A stretch of 23,689 bases of DNA, from NCBI RefSeq assembly GCF_001557235.1, contig NZ_LSJI01000015.1:1-23689 (forward strand), written 5' to 3'. The notes beneath the pieces are model-generated. The model ran no database searches and was not told where the DNA came from. It was given only the letters and a program-made list of their open reading frames with translations. Within the stretch, counting starts at the first letter, position 1, and each line of letters begins with the position of its first letter. The translations under genes and the position numbers were made by a program. Source of the stretch: Phenylobacterium sp. CCH9-H3 (GTDB lineage: Bacteria; Pseudomonadota; Alphaproteobacteria; Caulobacterales; Caulobacteraceae). Of this stretch, positions 7,584 to 15,358 are shown piece by piece.

Positions 7584-8383
7584 TCTTCGAGGCCGGCGGC
7601 CGGAGGAAGACGCTCCTCGGCATGGTCCATCTCAGCCCGCTGCCGGGGACCCCGTTCTACGAGCCCGACAGCTTCCCGAGCCTGGTGGACAGGGCCGTGA
7701 CATCGGCGGTGACGCTCGAGAGCGCAGGGTTCGACGGCTGCCTCGTCCAGACGGTGGACCGCGTCTATTCCGTCGCCGACGAAGCCGATCCGGCGAGGAT
7801 CGCCGCCATGACCATCGTCGTGCGCGAGGTGGTGAGGGCCACCTCGCACGGGTTCAAGGTCGGGGTGCAGATCATGTACAACGCCGTCCGCGCCTCCCTG
7901 GCCGTGGCCAAGGTCGCGGAAGCCGACTTCATCCGCGCCAGTGCGGTGGTGGGAGCCTCCGTCAGCGCCCATGGCCTGGTGCAAGCGAATCCGGAAGAGG
8001 TCTCACGCTACAGGTCCGCTATTGCGGCTTCGGACGTGGCAATGGTCGCCGATGTCGGAAGCATGCACTTCCGCTGGCTCGGCGGTGACCGCGGCGTCGG
8101 AGAAGTGGCCGTCCTCGCGCACAGGGCGGGAGCGGACGGCGTGGCCGTCTCCAATCCGGACGAAGCCGCCCTCGCGGCGGCGCTGCGGGAAATCCGCGGT
8201 GCTGCGCCACAGCTGCCGGTGATCCTGGCCGGGGGCACCACCCACGGGAACGCCGGCCGGCTCCTGGCGCTCGCCGACGGCGCCTTCGTGGGCGGCTGCC
8301 TGGAGCGCCAGGGCTGGGGCGGGGCGATAGATTCGGAGCTGGCGCGAAACTACGTCGCGCGCGTCCGGGCCGGCGCGGGCTAG
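7580..8383 (+). CDS. BtpA/SgcQ-family TIM-barrel protein
   Basis: This 267-aa protein matches the BtpA family in length and signature: LLGMVHLSPLPGTPFY near the N terminus, a GVQIMYNAVRASLAVA segment, then DFIRASAVVGASVSAHG, a VADVGSMHF strand, and GADGVAVSN with a C-terminal LAGGTTHGN phosphate-site-like loop. The family takes its name from a cyanobacterial photosystem I assembly factor, but homologues such as SgcQ occur in sugar gene clusters and have no settled reaction. The start is TTG overlapping the methyltransferase TGA, with AAAAGGGG about 8 nt upstream. Only 2 nt separate it from the SIS gene. The pairing with an SIS sugar-phosphate protein favours a role on a phosphorylated sugar or nucleoside substrate. 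Confidence 0.8.
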   Translation: MIFEAGGRRKTLLGMVHLSPLPGTPFYEPDSFPSLVDRAVTSAVTLESAGFDGCLVQTVDRVYSVADEADPARIAAMTIVVREVVRATSHGFKVGVQIMYNAVRASLAVAKVAEADFIRASAVVGASVSAHGLVQANPEEVSRYRSAIAASDVAMVADVGSMHFRWLGGDRGVGEVAVLAHRAGADGVAVSNPDEAALAAALREIRGAAPQLPVILAGGTTHGNAGRLLALADGAFVGGCLERQGWGGAIDSELARNYVARVRAGAG

Positions 8384-8385
8384 GC

Positions 8386-9498
8386 ATGGATCCGGATCCG
8401 CCCTCCCCCGATGTCATGCTGCGCCAGGCCGCCGCCCTGGCGCCGGACCTGCGGGCCCTGGTCCCGCGGCTGGAGGATGACCTTCGGCGCCTGTCCTCGG
8501 CCGTGGCCTGGAAAGGGCTAGATGAGGTAGTGGGCGTAGGCAGCGGCGACAGCCATTTCGCCGCCCTCGCCTCGGCGGCAGCCTTTCGTCGGTTCGCCCA
8601 AGTGCGACTGCGGGGGCTCTCTTCTCTTGCCTATCCCTACGAGGCCGAGACTGTGGGCCCGCGCAGCCTGGTGATCGGCACCTCGGCCTCGGGCAAGACA
8701 CCGGGCGTGATCTCGGCATTGGAGGACGCCGGCAAGCGGGGCGGGCCGACCCTCGCCCTGACCTCCACGCCCCATGCGCCGATCATGGTTGCGGCGTCGG
8801 ACGCCCTCCTGCTCAGGCTCGGGTCAGACGAGCCGTCGCCGGGGATCCGCACCTTCCAGGCCAGCCTAACCGCGCACATCCTTGTCGCCGTGGCGTTGGG
8901 AAGGGCGCGTGGGATCCTGTCGGGGCCGGAAGCGGGCGCCGTTGTGGGCCGGCTGCTGGCCTGCTCCGCCCTCTTGGAAGAGGTCCTAAGACGGGCGACC
9001 GCCTTCGTGGAGCTCGCCTCGGAGGGGCTCGCGGCGGCGCCGTCGACCATGGTGCTGGGCGCAGGTGCAGGTCTCGGGACCGCGAAGTACGTGGCGGCCA
9101 AGGTGGTGGAAGGCGCGGCCTGCTTCTGTGTCGGCCAAGACATCGACGAGTGGTGGCACGTGGAGCGCTTCGCCGACCCGCTGGATGCGCCCTTGATCAT
9201 CCTGGCGCCGGACGCTCCCGCCTGGGGCCGGGCGGCCGAGGTCGCCGCGGGCGCCCGGGGCCTGGGACACCCCGTGTTTGCGGTATGCCCACGGATTGCG
9301 CGCGGGCTCGTGGAGCAGGCCGACCTGTGGCTGGAGGTCCCGGACGTTGAGGAAAGCTTCTCGCCGCTGGTCTACAGCCTGGTGGGTCCGCTCCTGGCCG
9401 CCGCCTTGGCGAAACGCCTGGGGAGGGGACCCTTCCGGGCGGACCGCCCAGAGGTTGGCAGGCGCATGCGGGAGTACCTCCGTTCCGTTGCCGACTAG
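8386..9498 (+). CDS. Double SIS-domain protein (GlmS C-terminal/AgaS-like)
   Basis: This 370-aa protein has two sugar isomerase (SIS) domains, as in the isomerase half of glucosamine-6-phosphate synthase and in AgaS-type deaminase/isomerases. The first half has GVGSGDSHFAAL (50-61) and the phosphosugar loop GTSASGKTPGVISAL (98-112). The second half has VLGAGAGLGTAKYVAAKVVE (223-242) and DEWWHVE (254-260), corresponding to the E-x-x-H region that contacts substrate in this family. There is no glutaminase domain, so free ammonia, deamination or simple aldose-ketose isomerisation are the options. It is the last gene of its block. Its TAG shares a CTAG tetranucleotide with the stop of the convergent aminotransferase. 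Confidence 0.85.
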   Translation: MDPDPPSPDVMLRQAAALAPDLRALVPRLEDDLRRLSSAVAWKGLDEVVGVGSGDSHFAALASAAAFRRFAQVRLRGLSSLAYPYEAETVGPRSLVIGTSASGKTPGVISALEDAGKRGGPTLALTSTPHAPIMVAASDALLLRLGSDEPSPGIRTFQASLTAHILVAVALGRARGILSGPEAGAVVGRLLACSALLEEVLRRATAFVELASEGLAAAPSTMVLGAGAGLGTAKYVAAKVVEGAACFCVGQDIDEWWHVERFADPLDAPLIILAPDAPAWGRAAEVAAGARGLGHPVFAVCPRIARGLVEQADLWLEVPDVEESFSPLVYSLVGPLLAAALAKRLGRGPFRADRPEVGRRMREYLRSVAD

Positions 9499-11084
9499 AC
9501 CGCTGCGGGCTGCGGAAAGCGAAGGCCGGCCAGGCGGTCGGCGGCGTCCCGCAGGTCAGGCGCCGTGCGGGCCGTGGTCATCCGCATAATCGCGCCGGAA
9601 AAGCAGAAGGTGAGGATGCCCGGAAGGAAGGACACCCCGGTCTGGGCGAGAATGTCGCGGTAGCAGACATAGGAGTCGCGCCAGCCGGGGAACCTGACCG
9701 CGGCGTTGACCGAGAAGCGAGGGACCATGACCTCCGCGCCGAGATCCTGCATCAGGCCCACGGACACGTCGCGCAGCGCCAGCAGGCCAGCCTCCGCGCC
9801 GCGGCGATCGCCGCGGTAGACGCTGTAGGCGGTCTCCAGACGCGACGGCGTCAGACCCAGATGAGGCTCGAACTCCATGAACTCCGATGGGCCGGGACAG
9901 TCCAGCCCCTCCAGCAGCCAGCGCTCCAGCCGCGCCATCACCTCTATGAACAGGTAGAGCAGGGACGGCGGGCCGCCGTAGGTCGTCGAGGCGAACTCGT
10001 AGTATTCCGCGATGACAGCCGCGTCGCCGACGATCCAGCCCGCCTTGAAGCCCGGCGCGGCCCAGGATTTCGACACGCTGGCGATGCGCACGACGTTTGC
10101 TGACGCTCGCAATGGCGACCGCCAGGGGAGCTCGCCGACGCATTCATGGCACTCGTCCAGCAGGATCATGGTCTGCGGCGAGGCCTTGCGGATCAGCTCG
10201 GCGAGCTCGTCCTCGTCCACGGCGCCGCCCGTCGGGTTGTTCACCGTCTGCAGCAGCACCAGAGGTGTCTCCGGACGAAGCTGGTCTATCAAGGGCCGGA
10301 GGGAGACGACCCCGTCCCGGCAGGGGACCGCCGCGAGGGACACCGGGGCCCGTCGGGCCACGGCCTGCACGAGAGGAGGATAGTTGGGGATCGCCGCCAG
10401 CGCCGGGGCGAGCGTCGCCCGGCGGGACCCGAGGATGAAGTCGGCCAGCGCATTGACCGAGAAGGTGCCGCCCAGGGTGAGGGCCACATTGGCCTCGTCG
10501 TACACGGTCAGGCCGAGCCGCTGGTTCTCCAGCCTGGCGACCGCCTCACGGCAGGCCAGCCGGCCGCGGGAGTCGGAGTAGCCGTACCAGTCCTGGTCCA
10601 GCGAGAAGCTGAGGGCGGCCTTCAGCACCTCGGAGAGCCCGAAGGCCCGTTCGTCCACCGCGCCGCCCGAGAGGATCACCTTGGCCACCGGCCGATGGCG
10701 GCCGTAGAGGTCGTCGCGGAAGAAGGTGTTGAAGAGCTCCTTGATGAAGGTGACCGTGCTCGGCCCGCTCAACACCTCGTCCGCCGTCGCCGACCGCCGG
10801 CTGCGGGATTGCCGCCACAACTCGGCCTCCGGTGTCGCCGCCTCGGCCTGACCGGCCTCGGAGGCCACCCGGCCGAGCCACAGCGCGTGCAGCTGCCGCC
10901 AGTCCCCCGGGTCCTCCGCCCGGGCGAACACCTCGAGCACTCGCTCGTCCACTTCGGGGGCATAGGCCCTGAAACCGTCGGCGGCCCGAGGGACAGACAG
11001 CGGGGGCGGGTCCATCGGGCGCTGCCGGAGCGGCGAGCTGAACAGCCCGGTCGAGACCGTCCCCGGAGTGCCTCCCGCGGCCAT
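9495..11084 (-). CDS. Fold-type I PLP-dependent aminotransferase
   Basis: This 529-aa protein has an N-terminal extension of about 130 residues before a class I/II aminotransferase-type domain. Recognisable features are YGYSDSRGRLACREAVA (167-183), NNPTGG (282-287), the cofactor-ring Asp in LLDECHE (D310), the Schiff-base lysine in ASVSKSW (K339), and MRMTTAR with a candidate carboxylate-binding Arg (R501). It may be an aminotransferase, decarboxylase or C-C bond-forming enzyme of this fold. The ATG is 2 nt after the oxygenase stop, with TGAGG about 11 nt upstream. ATG 11015 is an alternative start. Coupling to the oxygenase suggests that both act on the same amino acid or keto acid. Its stop overlaps that of the SIS gene. 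Confidence 0.85.
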   Translation of the reverse strand: MAAGGTPGTVSTGLFSSPLRQRPMDPPPLSVPRAADGFRAYAPEVDERVLEVFARAEDPGDWRQLHALWLGRVASEAGQAEAATPEAELWRQSRSRRSATADEVLSGPSTVTFIKELFNTFFRDDLYGRHRPVAKVILSGGAVDERAFGLSEVLKAALSFSLDQDWYGYSDSRGRLACREAVARLENQRLGLTVYDEANVALTLGGTFSVNALADFILGSRRATLAPALAAIPNYPPLVQAVARRAPVSLAAVPCRDGVVSLRPLIDQLRPETPLVLLQTVNNPTGGAVDEDELAELIRKASPQTMILLDECHECVGELPWRSPLRASANVVRIASVSKSWAAPGFKAGWIVGDAAVIAEYYEFASTTYGGPPSLLYLFIEVMARLERWLLEGLDCPGPSEFMEFEPHLGLTPSRLETAYSVYRGDRRGAEAGLLALRDVSVGLMQDLGAEVMVPRFSVNAAVRFPGWRDSYVCYRDILAQTGVSFLPGILTFCFSGAIMRMTTARTAPDLRDAADRLAGLRFPQPAAV

Positions 11085-11086
11085 GG

Positions 11087-11896
11087 CTATGCCAGCCTCA
11101 GGCGCTTGAGGTGACGCGGAGGCCCCCCGCGCGCCGGGCCCGCCGAAGTCCGACCATGGAAGTACCGCCGGTTGTCGAGCAGGAGGACAAGCCCCGCCGA
11201 CCAGGCAAGGCCAAGGGCTTGGCAGCCGTACATCGCCCAGAGCAGGCTTCGCAGCGCCGCCGACACCCCCTCCGGATCGATCTGCGGGCCCTCATAGGTC
11301 CAGTCGAGGGGTTCGTCCTGGAAGTCGCGGAAGGAGAAGACCGGCCGGCCCTCGGCCTCCCGCAGGACGGACGGGGCGCCTGGCGGGCCGTCGTACCGGA
11401 CCCCCTCCAGGATGCGCCGGGCCGCGGGATCGAGCCGGGCGGCCACCCCGGCCATTGGAGTCAGCAAGGTCAGCGCCTGCGCTTCAGCGACTCCGGGGTC
11501 GCAGCACAGGAAGAGCAGATACCGGGGCTGGCCGGCCAGAGGCTTGCGGCTGCTCTCGCTGTGCAGTGAGAGCTCGCCCGACGTGAACGGCTGCAAGGCG
11601 ACGTCTCCTGCTTGCGGCAGGGTGCTTCGGAGGTTGAGGATCACGCCGCGCGACGTGAAGGGCAGGACGGCAGGATCCCGTTCCGGCGTGGGGAGGCCAA
11701 AGGCCATCGCCAGCTCGATCAGCGTCTCGTCGTTGACGGGCTCGCTCGACCTGGCGATCGCGTAGCCGTCCGCCTCCACCCCGGCCTGGAGGCTGGGGGC
11801 AAGGTCGCCAAGCGGGCGCGGAGCAAGCACGGCGGGGTCGACAGCGAGCGGACGGACGGCGCCGCGGCCAGCGAGCAGCTCCCTGCGGAGGACCAT
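11087..11896 (-). CDS. Fe(II)/2-oxoglutarate oxygenase, TauD superfamily (clavaminate synthase/VioC-like)
   Basis: This protein of about 269 aa has the iron-binding facial triad: H112 and E114 in LSLHSESS, and H247 in LLDNRRYFHGRT. Arginines R261/R265 in the C-terminal RHLKRLRL can bind 2-oxoglutarate. The H-x-E form (rather than H-x-D), the DNRRxxHGR motif and the PRYLLFLCCDPG strand resemble the clavaminate synthase, VioC and asparagine oxygenase group. Those enzymes hydroxylate or desaturate free or carrier-bound amino acids. I chose ATG 11896, which has AGGA about 8 nt upstream; a GTG at 11977 would add a 27-residue unconserved leader. It is divergent from the ACP gene and coupled to the aminotransferase. 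The predicted role is oxidation of an amino-acid-like substrate, possibly one loaded on the neighbouring ACP. Confidence 0.8.
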   Translation of the reverse strand: MVLRRELLAGRGAVRPLAVDPAVLAPRPLGDLAPSLQAGVEADGYAIARSSEPVNDETLIELAMAFGLPTPERDPAVLPFTSRGVILNLRSTLPQAGDVALQPFTSGELSLHSESSRKPLAGQPRYLLFLCCDPGVAEAQALTLLTPMAGVAARLDPAARRILEGVRYDGPPGAPSVLREAEGRPVFSFRDFQDEPLDWTYEGPQIDPEGVSAALRSLLWAMYGCQALGLAWSAGLVLLLDNRRYFHGRTSAGPARGGPPRHLKRLRLA

Positions 11897-12018
11897 GTGA
11901 GGGTCCTGCGGTCGCTCTGCGAAGGATCCGGCTAGCCGCAAACTACCACCTAGAGATTGTGTCTGCGGCTTGTACACTAATGCGGATACGCCATGTGGCC
12001 AAGCTGAGGGAGGGGGCC
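11897..12018. promoter_or_regulatory. Divergent promoter region, oxygenase / ACP
   Basis: This gap of about 120 bp lies between divergent starts and is less GC-rich than its flanks. It contains a TGTACA palindrome (11971-11976) and TTGTGT upstream on the plus strand. No well-spaced sigma-70 pair is evident on either strand. The assignment is by layout. Confidence 0.3.
12006..12016 (+). promoter_or_regulatory. Ribosome binding site that fixes the ACP start
   Basis: The purine run GAGGGAGGGGG lies just before the TTG at 12019 and is the only strong Shine-Dalgarno sequence near the 5' end of this gene. It decides the start in favour of an 88-aa carrier protein rather than readings from 11959 or 11980. 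Confidence 0.6.
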
Positions 12019-12285
12019 TTGCCGGACGACGAAAGCACGGGCGCGCGGCGCGCGGCTGTCACCGAGGTGGCCGCCGACATCCTTAACCGGTCACCCCGAG
12101 AGGTCGACCCGGAGATGGACCTCGCCGCCGCCGGCATGGATTCCCTGGCCTTGGTCCGCTTCATGCTGGCTCTGGAGGCACGCTTCGGGATCTCCTTCCC
12201 GGACGGGTCGCTGGAGGCCGAGGCGTTCGGCACCGTGGCGGCCGCCGAGCGCACGGTGGCGGCCCTCGGGCAGCGGGTGGCGTAG
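12019..12285 (+). CDS. Acyl/peptidyl carrier protein
   Basis: This 88-aa carrier protein has the phosphopantetheine attachment motif GMDSLALV, with S42 as the modified serine. The four-helix pattern is typical: VTEVAADILNRSPREVDPEMDLAAAG precedes the motif, and LALEARFGISFPD follows. The start is TTG, chosen from the strong ribosome binding site at 12006-12016 and because the resulting length is normal for an ACP. It lies 3 nt before the AMP ligase gene, the expected loading partner. Divergent to it are the oxygenase and aminotransferase. This is consistent with modification of a carrier-tethered acid or amino acid. No ketosynthase or condensation domain is present, so it is not a full polyketide or nonribosomal assembly line. 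Confidence 0.88.
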   Translation: MPDDESTGARRAAVTEVAADILNRSPREVDPEMDLAAAGMDSLALVRFMLALEARFGISFPDGSLEAEAFGTVAAAERTVAALGQRVA

Positions 12286-12288
12286 GTC

Positions 12289-13893
12289 GTGCTCCTGGAA
12301 TCCCCCGCCGACCGTGAAGCGGTGCGCCTGTACAGGGGCGCGGGGTTCGACCCCGCGGCACACCCTGCCGCGACCATCCCGGCCCTCCTCGAGCGGCAGG
12401 CCGCCCGGCTGGGCGACCGCCCGTACCTGACCGCCGTCCCGCCTAGGGGGGAGCCCGAGACCCTCTCCTTCGCCGAGACCGCCGGCCGCGCGCGAGCCGT
12501 GGCGCTCTGGGCCCAGGCTTCGCTCGACGGCGCCCGGTCGGGAGTCGTCGCCCTGGCCCCCCGCAACGACCTCGCCTCCGTGGTGACCATTTTCGGCCTG
12601 CTGCACGCCGGCTTGAAGATCCTGCTGCTCAACCCCGCCGATCCTCCGGACCGCAAGCGCCAGCAGATCGAGGCGGCCGGGGCGGAGGCCGCCGTATCCT
12701 GTTCGCCCCGGCATGAGGATCCGAAGGGCTGGCTGGCGCTCCCCGAGGTGCCGCTGCCCGGCGACGAACGGGTGCCACTCCCCTCGCCGCAGGACGACGG
12801 CTCCTTCCTGATCGGCACCTCGGGATCGACGGCTGCCTCGAAGCTGGTGCTGCAGACCCATGCCAACGCCCTCGCCAACGCAGCGGCGGTGGTGCGCCAT
12901 CACGCGCTCGCTCCCGGCGATCGCTTCGCCGGCTGCCTGCCCATCCATCACGTCAACGGCCTGCACTTCACCCTGGTGGGCATGCTCGCCGCCGGCGCCC
13001 ACGCGATCCTGTTCGAACGCTTCGATCCGTTCGGCTATCCACGGGCTCTGCAGGCGTGGCGGCCGCGGATCGCCAGCGTCGTGCCCAGCCTCCTGGAGGC
13101 CCTCCTAGCCGGCAACCGGGGCGAGGGTCTTCCGGACAGCCTCCATTACTTCGTCTCGGCCGCGGCGCCCCTGGCGACCGCGACGGCCCGGCAGGTTGCC
13201 GACAGCCTCAGGCGGCGTGTGGTGCAGGGTTACGGCCTCACCGAAACCACCAACTTTTCCTGCACCCTTCCCGCGGACCTGTCGGAGACGGCTTACGCCC
13301 GCCTGATGCTCGACGCCGACATCCCCTCCATCGGGGTGGCGGTGCCCGGCAACGAGGTTGCGGTCCTCGATCCCGACGGCCGGGTTCTGCCGCCCGGCGA
13401 GCGCGGAGAGATCTGCATGCGCGGCCACAACGTAATGGCCGGCTATGCGGGCAACCCCGAGGCCACCGCCGAGGCCTTCCGGGGCGGTTGGTTCCATTCA
13501 CAGGACCTCGGGATGGTGGTTCGGGACGGGGAGTCAGACCGGGCCTATTTCGTGATCACCGGCCGCGCCAAGAACATGGCCAAGGTGGCCGGGGAGGCGG
13601 TTTCCCTGGAGGAGGCGGAGCGGGTGCTCCGCAAGCTCCCCGGCGTCGCAGACGCCGCCTGCGCCGCCATGTCCGACCCGCTGTACGGGGAACGCCTGGT
13701 GGCCCTGCTGGTGCTCACCGAGGAGCTTCCGGACGCCGCCGTGCGCGCCCACCTCGCAGCGGCAATGTCGGCCGCCGCCCAGCCGGCGCGCATTCTGCGC
13801 GTCCCCGGCATTCCGCGGACGCAGACGGGCAAGATCCGCCGGCCGGAGCTGAAGCAACTGGTGGCGGAGCTGACCGGCCGCAAGCCCGCCTAG
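12289..13893 (+). CDS. AMP-dependent acyl-CoA synthetase / ACP ligase (ANL superfamily)
   Basis: This 534-aa enzyme has the full ANL motif set: phosphate loop GTSGSTAASK (176-185, with AAS where GLP/GKP is usual), PIHHVNG (218-224), GYGLTET (314-320), the ribose-binding Asp in HSQDLG (D406), the hinge region TGRAKNMAKVAGE (424-436) and the catalytic C-terminal lysine in TQTGKIRR (K515). It should activate a carboxylic acid as acyl-AMP and transfer it to the phosphopantetheine of the adjacent ACP or to CoA. The start is GTG 3 nt after the ACP stop. Its TAG shares a CTAG with the stop of the convergent GNAT gene. It is not closely related to the PaaK-like ligase at the other end of the locus, so two separate acid activations are encoded. 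Confidence 0.88.
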   Translation: MLLESPADREAVRLYRGAGFDPAAHPAATIPALLERQAARLGDRPYLTAVPPRGEPETLSFAETAGRARAVALWAQASLDGARSGVVALAPRNDLASVVTIFGLLHAGLKILLLNPADPPDRKRQQIEAAGAEAAVSCSPRHEDPKGWLALPEVPLPGDERVPLPSPQDDGSFLIGTSGSTAASKLVLQTHANALANAAAVVRHHALAPGDRFAGCLPIHHVNGLHFTLVGMLAAGAHAILFERFDPFGYPRALQAWRPRIASVVPSLLEALLAGNRGEGLPDSLHYFVSAAAPLATATARQVADSLRRRVVQGYGLTETTNFSCTLPADLSETAYARLMLDADIPSIGVAVPGNEVAVLDPDGRVLPPGERGEICMRGHNVMAGYAGNPEATAEAFRGGWFHSQDLGMVVRDGESDRAYFVITGRAKNMAKVAGEAVSLEEAERVLRKLPGVADAACAAMSDPLYGERLVALLVLTEELPDAAVRAHLAAAMSAAAQPARILRVPGIPRTQTGKIRRPELKQLVAELTGRKPA

Positions 13894-14393
13894 GGAACGT
13901 CGGCCGCCAGCGCCTTCTCGAGATAGACGCGCGGGCGTTCGGGCCCAGCGCGCGGCGCCCCCACCGGGACAAAGCCGTGGGCGAGCAGCATGCCCAGCAC
14001 GCGCGCGAGATCGGGATTGGCCTCCGCCCGGATCACATCCGCTCCAGCGGCCCGCGCCACATCGAGCGCTCGCCGGACGGCCCGCGCCCCGAGATAGGGA
14101 TGCTCGAGCCTGAGCGCGGGATGCACGGCCAGCCGCTGCATGTAGACGGCTGCCGCCGAAGGCGCGTAGTCGGTCAGGGCCAGGTCGAAGGGAGGATCGC
14201 GGGTGAGCGTGACCATGGCGGCGGGCTTCCCGTCCATGCGCAGCAGATGGACCGAGCCCGCCTCGACCCGCCGGCGGGTTCCGACCAGCGAGCGTTGCGG
14301 GGGGCCCGCGCCGGTGTCCGAGGCCACGTCGCTGGCGAGGAGCAGCTCGTGGACCTCGACCGCGTCCCGCGCCAACTCCCAGGCGCCGGTCAT
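13890..14393 (-). CDS. Small GNAT-family acetyltransferase-like protein
   Basis: This 167-aa protein has a GNAT-like layout. A central strand with MDGKPAAMVTL is followed by AAAVYMQRLAVHPALRLEHPYLGARAVRRALDVARAAGADVIRAEAN, where LAVHP and LGARAVRRAL occupy the acetyl-CoA site. A C-terminal LLAHGFVPVG is the usual GNAT ending. The R/Q-x-x-G-x-A loop is imperfect, so cofactor binding is inferred. The start ATG overlaps the SDR stop (ATGA). The stop overlaps the ligase stop within CTAG. It is the second GNAT protein of the locus; the acceptor is unknown. Confidence 0.75.
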   Translation of the reverse strand: MTGAWELARDAVEVHELLLASDVASDTGAGPPQRSLVGTRRRVEAGSVHLLRMDGKPAAMVTLTRDPPFDLALTDYAPSAAAVYMQRLAVHPALRLEHPYLGARAVRRALDVARAAGADVIRAEANPDLARVLGMLLAHGFVPVGAPRAGPERPRVYLEKALAADVP

Positions 14394-15358
14394 GGATCCG
14401 CCGCCTGCAAGCTCGCCACAGTCTCCGCCAGCGCGGCCTCCAGGGGGACGGCGTCCTCGCAGCCGAGCTCCACGCGGATGCGGCTGTCGTCGACGACCAG
14501 GTGCTGGCGGAAGTCCGCATGGGCCGGGAACTCGTCAATGAGGGGCCTGAGTGCGCCTTCAGTCCCGTCCTCCACCGCCCGGATCTCGTTCGTCAGGCCG
14601 GCCGCCCGGGCGATATGCCGGACCCATTCCAGCTCACTCAAGTCGTGCGGGGCCGGCGCGTTGTAGACCCTTCCGGGCACGCCGCGGAGCGTCACCAGGG
14701 CGATGGCCTGGGCGACGTTGCGCACGAAGTTGCGGGCGTTGCGCCAGGCCGCGGCGGTCTCACCCAGGACGAGGGGCCGACCGCCCCGCAGGCGATCCAG
14801 GTAGGCGCCGACCCGCCGGTCAGCGTCGCCGGGCCCGTAGACCATGGGCAGGCGGACGACGCTGGCGGGCAGCGCCCCGCCCAGGAATGCCCGCTCCGCC
14901 GGGATCTTGTCGTAGTCGTCCATCCAAAGCCTTGGGTCTCCGGCGCCGCGCGGCGCGGGCCCGCGATAGGGGAACATCCGCGACCGTAGCGGTTGGTTCT
15001 CGGAGAGCGGCGCAGGCAGGCTCCGACCGGGCTCCGTCCCCAGCAGGCGGCCGAAGGCGCGATAGACGCTGAGGCTGCTGACCGCCGCGGCGCGTCCGGC
15101 AAGCCCCACCAAGCAAGTGACGGCCTGCTCGGCGTCCCTTCCGTTCTGCGGCGTCATGTCGAGGACGACGTCGGGCGCAAACGCCGCGAAGTCGCCCCGC
15201 GAGGCGGCCAGGTTCCCCCGATCCCCATAGATGTGCCGCACGGTGCCCGATGGGCTCTCGGCGCCGCTCCGATGGAACAGGCAGAGCTCGTGGCCATTCA
15301 GGGCTCGGACCACCTCGCGGCCTATGAAGCCCGTGCCGCCCAAGATGAGGATGCGCAT
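14390..15358 (-). CDS. NAD-dependent epimerase/dehydratase (atypical extended SDR)
   Basis: This 322-aa extended SDR has the NAD-binding GGTGFIG at 7-13, an Asp-containing VVLDMTPQNG strand (64-73), SSLSVYRAFG (94-103) and the substrate-side VRLPMVYGPGD (168-178). The active-site tyrosine region reads DDYDKIPAER. Y149 is followed by K at +2 and P at +4, so the standard Y-x-x-x-K spacing is missing, as in atypical SDRs. It is probably a sugar-nucleotide epimerase, reductase or related oxidoreductase. It is the first gene of a minus-strand pair, coupled to a GNAT, and marks the edge of the compact locus: beyond it lies decayed DNA. The ATG has GGTGAAGAG just upstream. Confidence 0.82.
   Translation of the reverse strand: MRILILGGTGFIGREVVRALNGHELCLFHRSGAESPSGTVRHIYGDRGNLAASRGDFAAFAPDVVLDMTPQNGRDAEQAVTCLVGLAGRAAAVSSLSVYRAFGRLLGTEPGRSLPAPLSENQPLRSRMFPYRGPAPRGAGDPRLWMDDYDKIPAERAFLGGALPASVVRLPMVYGPGDADRRVGAYLDRLRGGRPLVLGETAAAWRNARNFVRNVAQAIALVTLRGVPGRVYNAPAPHDLSELEWVRHIARAAGLTNEIRAVEDGTEGALRPLIDEFPAHADFRQHLVVDDSRIRVELGCEDAVPLEAALAETVASLQAADP

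Noticed and set aside
8677..8700. Walker A-like GxxxxGKT (GTSASGKT) in the SIS protein
   Set aside because: It coincides with the phosphosugar-binding SxSGxT loop of SIS domains, and no other P-loop ATPase motif is present.
13056..14666. Long plus-strand open frame across the ligase 3' end and the GNAT/SDR genes
   Set aside because: It is a shadow frame with Arg/Gly-rich composition; it overlaps well-supported genes.
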